64,000 nt of DNA from Caldilinea sp. CFX5 (lineage in GTDB: Bacteria > Chloroflexota > Anaerolineae > Caldilineales > Caldilineaceae), in contig QWII01000084.1 of the NCBI GenBank assembly GCA_021405325.1, forward strand, positions 1 to 64,000, written 5' to 3'. Shown in pieces: positions 61,335 through 64,000 of this stretch; position 1 is the stretch's first letter; each line of letters opens with the position of its first letter. The notes below the pieces were generated by a model. That model had not been told where the DNA came from, ran no database searches, and saw only the letters and a program-made list of their open reading frames with translations. The position numbers were made by a program, and so were the translations under genes.

Positions 61335-63257
61335 TTACCCCTTCACGCTCCCCGCCGTCAACCCCGCCACCATAAAGCGTTGCCCGTACATATAGAAAAT
61401 GACCACCGGCACCGAGATAATCAGCGACGCCGCCATCAACATGCCCCACGGGTAGACATCGCCAAAGATCGTCTGCGCCAGCCCGACCGGCAGGGTCATG
61501 AGCCGTTCGCTGCTGATAAAGACAAAGGCGAAGAGGAACTCTTTCCAGGCATTGGTAAAGGCAAAGAGCGTCACCGCCAGCAGCGCCGGCGCGGTCAAGG
61601 GCAAGGTGACGCGGAGGAACGCTTGCAGCCGCGTGGCGCCATCGACCATCGCCGCATGTTCCAGTTCTTCGGGAATGGCACGATAGTAGCCCATAAGCAG
61701 CCAGGTGGCAAAGGGAATCATCCCCGTCGGATAGGTGAGAATCAGCGCCCAGCGGGTGTTGATCACTTGCAGATCAGCCAGAATGCCATAGAGCGGGATA
61801 AACATCAACGCGCCGGGCAGCAGATAGGTGATCAGCAGAATCGTGGTCATGGTCTGTGCGCCCCAAAACTTGAGCCGCGCCAGCGCATAACCGCCCAACG
61901 CCGCAATAAAGACCGCCAACGCGGTGGTGGTGACACTGACAATGGCCGAGTTTTGGAACCAAAGGAAGAAGGGCTGCTCGACAAAGAGGCGGGTGAACTG
62001 TTCGGTTGTCCACGGGTTTGGCCAGAAGATGCCCTCGCGTTGGCCGATCTGCAAATTCCCTTTGAAGGCCGTGATCAAAATCCAGTAGAAGGGGAAGAGG
62101 ACAAAGACCAGCATGATCAACAACCCAATGCCACGGCCAATGGCGCCGAGACGTTCGCTCTGCTTGCGGTTGCGACTGCCCCCCGCTGGCAGGAGACGGC
62201 CAATCAGTTGCGCCACCAGGACAAAGGGGTAGATGATGACGCTGCCAATCGCGCCAACCACCCAGCCAATGGCGTCGATCACCCGATCCTGCCAGGCGGT
62301 GCCTTCATCGTCGCGGGAAACATCGCGGCGCATGTAGCGGGCGAGAATCAAAATAAAGACGGCCAGCACTGGCGTCAAGCTAAAGGCGACGGCTGTACCA
62401 GGGCCAAATTGCAGACCGCGAATCGCCTTTTCATAGGCCATCACCGCGTAGACCTTGGTCACATTGCCGGGGCCGCCGCCGGTGAGCAGGAAGATCGTCT
62501 CAAAGCCGTTAAAGGTCCAAATAGTCGAGAGCAGCGTAGCAACGGCGACCACATAGCGCAACCCCGGTAGGGTAATGTTGACAAAGCGCTGCCAACCATT
62601 CGCCCCGTCGATCTGTGCCGCTTCATAGAGTTCGGCGTCAATCGATTGCAGACCGGCCAACATGTTGACCGTAAAGAAGGGAATGCCGGCCCAGACATTG
62701 ACGGCAATCACGCTCATCATCGCTAACTTGGGATCAGCCAGCCAGGAGAGCGGTTGGCTGATCACCCCCAGCGCCTGCAAGATCGGATTCAAGCCGCCAA
62801 AGAGCGGGTCGAGAATCGAGCGCCAGGCCAACGCCTGCACCACCGAGGGGATGATCCAGGGCAGCAAGATCAACCCGGTGAGCAGGTTGCGCCACCGCTT
62901 TTGCGCATGGAGCAGGAGCGCCGCACACAGCCCCAGCAACAGCTTGAAGAAGACTGAACCACTGGTAAAAACAATGGTATTCTGCACCGCTTGCAGGTAA
63001 TAGGGGTCTTGGTAGAGCCGGATATAGTTGTCGAACCAGACAAACTTGGTCTCACGCGCCAGGGTGCGGATGGTCATGCTGGTGTAGAGCGCCTTGAAGA
63101 AGGGCCAGCCAATAAAGACCGTCATCAAAATCACAATCGGCGCGATAAAGAGAAAGGCGATCTGCCAATCCCGCCCAAAGACGCGCTGCATCATGGGACG
63201 CCGGGGCGCCGATCCAAAACGAGTGGTTGTCGGCAACGACGCTGCTCGCTGTGCCAT
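61335..63257 (-). CDS. Fused sugar ABC transporter permease (MalF-MalG in one chain)
   Basis: A 640-residue membrane protein made of two complete permease halves. Residues 1-310 are MalF/UgpA-like, with the EAA loop EAAQIDGANGWQRFVNITLPGL. After a 70-residue joining part with a hydrophobic stretch comes a MalG/UgpE-like half, with the loop [22 protein letters not shown] and the ending FMVAGLTAGSVKG typical of MalG. In most bacteria these are separate genes. The start has AGGAG seven bases upstream. No binding-protein gene lies within the window; it may lie to the right. Confidence 0.92.
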   Translation of the reverse strand: MAQRAASLPTTTRFGSAPRRPMMQRVFGRDWQIAFLFIAPIVILMTVFIGWPFFKALYTSMTIRTLARETKFVWFDNYIRLYQDPYYLQAVQNTIVFTSGSVFFKLLLGLCAALLLHAQKRWRNLLTGLILLPWIIPSVVQALAWRSILDPLFGGLNPILQALGVISQPLSWLADPKLAMMSVIAVNVWAGIPFFTVNMLAGLQSIDAELYEAAQIDGANGWQRFVNITLPGLRYVVAVATLLSTIWTFNGFETIFLLTGGGPGNVTKVYAVMAYEKAIRGLQFGPGTAVAFSLTPVLAVFILILARYMRRDVSRDDEGTAWQDRVIDAIGWVVGAIGSVIIYPFVLVAQLIGRLLPAGGSRNRKQSERLGAIGRGIGLLIMLVFVLFPFYWILITAFKGNLQIGQREGIFWPNPWTTEQFTRLFVEQPFFLWFQNSAIVSVTTTALAVFIAALGGYALARLKFWGAQTMTTILLITYLLPGALMFIPLYGILADLQVINTRWALILTYPTGMIPFATWLLMGYYRAIPEELEHAAMVDGATRLQAFLRVTLPLTAPALLAVTLFAFTNAWKEFLFAFVFISSERLMTLPVGLAQTIFGDVYPWGMLMAASLIISVPVVIFYMYGQRFMVAGLTAGSVKG

Positions 63258-63274
63258 TAGAAACTCCTCTGTCT

Positions 63275-63420
63275 ATCCGTAGTCTAGAGTCCGCAGTCCA
63301 GAGCGTTGACGCACGTTTGTGGACTTTGGACTACAGACTTTGGACTCTGGACCACGGACTACTCTATCAACAAAACCGCCACGCACCCAGAGAATGACCT
63401 CTTGCGCGTGGCGGTTCTCT
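63275..63420. repeat. Degenerate palindromes upstream of the fused permease
   Basis: Words such as AGTCTAGAGTCCGCAGTCC recur in inverted order near 63325-63360, and CCGCCACGCA (63378) pairs with TGCGCGTGGCGG (63405). No coding evidence. Confidence 0.5.
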
Positions 63421-63439
63421 GCCTGCTTGATTTCGTGCT

Positions 63440-63510
63440 ACGTGCTACGTGCTACGTGATTCGTGGCCTGAGCCTGTCGAAGGCCACGAATCACGTAGCA
63501 CGTAGCACGT
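63440..63510. repeat. Family D palindrome (11-nt centre) after the RraA-like gene
   Basis: Perfect 30-base arms (63440-63469 and 63481-63510) around GAGCCTGTCGA (63470-63480). The longest arms of the family. It touches the stop of the gene at 63510. Confidence 0.88.
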
Positions 63511-64000
63511 TATTCTTCCGGTCTGCCCGCCGCCAACCACTGTTGGAAATCGGCTTCGATTTCGGGCGACCAGGCGCGATCAACTTCACCGGGGGTGTAA
63601 CGTTTTTGGCGCAGCCGCAGGTGGCCGAAGGCATCGCGGCGCATAATGTCTTCGCCTCGGTCAACGACTTCCTGCACCAGATGGGCCGGGATAAAGGTGA
63701 CGCCGGTGGGCGTCCCCAACACCACATCGCCGGGCAGAACGGTCACTTCGCCGATGCGGATCGGGATGTTGATACCGGCCAGCGTTACATCCTTGATGGC
63801 CGACGGGTGGAAGCCGCGACAGAAGAAGGCGACATCGTCCAGTTGGCTCAGCCCGCGTTGGTCGCGCACGCCGCAATCCATCACGGCGCCGGCGCGGGTG
63901 CGAGTCTTCACTGAGGTGCCCAGGTTATCACCAACAAAGGTGCCATCCTTGACTTTGCCGAACATATCCACCACCATCACGTCGCCCAACTCCAGGGTAT
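63510..64000 (-). CDS. RraA-like / HMG-CHA aldolase family protein (partial)
   Basis: The last 163 codons or so of a minus-strand gene whose start lies beyond the window. GDVMVVDMFGKVKDGTFVGDNLGTSVKTRTRAGAVMDCGVRD is the RraA substrate loop, and VLPGDVVLGTPTGVTFIPAHLVQEVVDR the C-terminal signature. It would precede the fused permease gene in the same direction. Together with gudD and the RraA gene at 57505 it suggests a sugar-acid locus continuing to the right. Confidence 0.88.
   Translation of the reverse strand, partial: TLELGDVMVVDMFGKVKDGTFVGDNLGTSVKTRTRAGAVMDCGVRDQRGLSQLDDVAFFCRGFHPSAIKDVTLAGINIPIRIGEVTVLPGDVVLGTPTGVTFIPAHLVQEVVDRGEDIMRRDAFGHLRLRQKRYTPGEVDRAWSPEIEADFQQWLAAGRPEE

Noticed and set aside
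61380..62570. 396-codon open frame antisense to the fused permease
   Set aside because: Low-complexity Gln/Arg/Asp/Gly composition is what the reverse of hydrophobic helices gives. The permease on the other strand is unambiguous.
7287..63510. Family D palindromes as ordinary Rho-independent terminators
   Set aside because: Arms of 21-30 bp are far longer than typical terminators, no T tracts follow, and copies lie in leaders and within a coding region.
1..64000. tRNA, rRNA, tmRNA or RNase P RNA genes
   Set aside because: I looked for T-loop consensus, conserved rRNA words and RNase P core sequences on both strands by eye and found none. A covariance-model search would be needed to exclude divergent RNAs.

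Overview
The window reads as part of a chromosome from a Chloroflexota bacterium, probably of the Anaerolineae/Caldilineae kind. No marker was searched, so this is inferred from gene content. The signs are a GC-rich genome with lipoprotein-rich ABC importers, a SARP/BTAD-NB-ARC-TPR regulator, Uma2 and DUF4058 nuclease-like genes, a bacterial Elp3, secreted beta-helix proteins carrying LYLPLV/LYLPWV segments, and intergenic regions packed with long palindromes. I found no rRNA, tRNA or CRISPR array.

Layout. 1-2.1 kb: a lone livF-type ATPase between two copies of one palindrome, then a DapA-family lyase/aldolase. 2.5-6.4 kb: a Dpp/Opp-type importer (two permeases and a lipoprotein). 6.5-8 kb: an FGE-sulfatase-domain (SUMF1-like) protein and a GNAT. 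8.2-13.1 kb: potABCD, with a Uma2 gene inserted after potA. 13.1-18.5 kb: an unknown protein, an acetyl xylan esterase, and an operon of Trm9-like methyltransferase, galactokinase and MFS transporter, divergent from elp3 (18.6-20.4 kb). 20.4-21.8 kb: small genes and a PIN/antitoxin pair. 22.4-26.2 kb: a secreted beta-helix protein and a cytochrome/propeller lipoprotein. 26.4-35.6 kb (minus strand): the housekeeping block nusA-ylxR-infB-rbfA-nrnA-truB-ribF. 36.2-38.7 kb: a PfkB-GNAT fusion followed by remnants of a type ISP restriction-modification enzyme and an Rpn nuclease. 38.7-46.2 kb: cyclic-nucleotide-binding proteins, a sulfotransferase, FabF, an EF-hand protein, DoxX and a small protein. 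46.2-50.2 kb: a large SARP-type regulator behind a helically phased operator-like array. 50.2-64 kb: sugar-acid catabolism (aldehyde dehydrogenase, FAH-family enzyme, two RraA-like proteins, glucarate dehydratase), Uma2/DUF4058 genes, a giant beta-helix protein and a fused MalF-MalG permease.

The most unusual content is the non-coding palindromes. Four copies of an 85-97 bp element (termini TAGGAGTTACGCAGTTG) are each flanked by a perfect 5-bp target duplication. Three copies of another (termini GTAACTA/TAGTTAC) are flanked by perfect 8-bp duplications. Five further palindromes share an 11-nt centre, GAGCYTGTCGA, while their arms (21-30 bp, perfectly complementary) differ completely from locus to locus; one of these lies in frame inside the SARP-type regulator gene.

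Functional links. The sugar-acid genes fit a glucarate-type route ending in 2-oxoglutarate, fed by the fused sugar-type permease. Elp3 and the Trm9-like protein could together make a eukaryote-like wobble-uridine modification. The CGTKATG array is a likely binding site for the adjacent SARP regulator.
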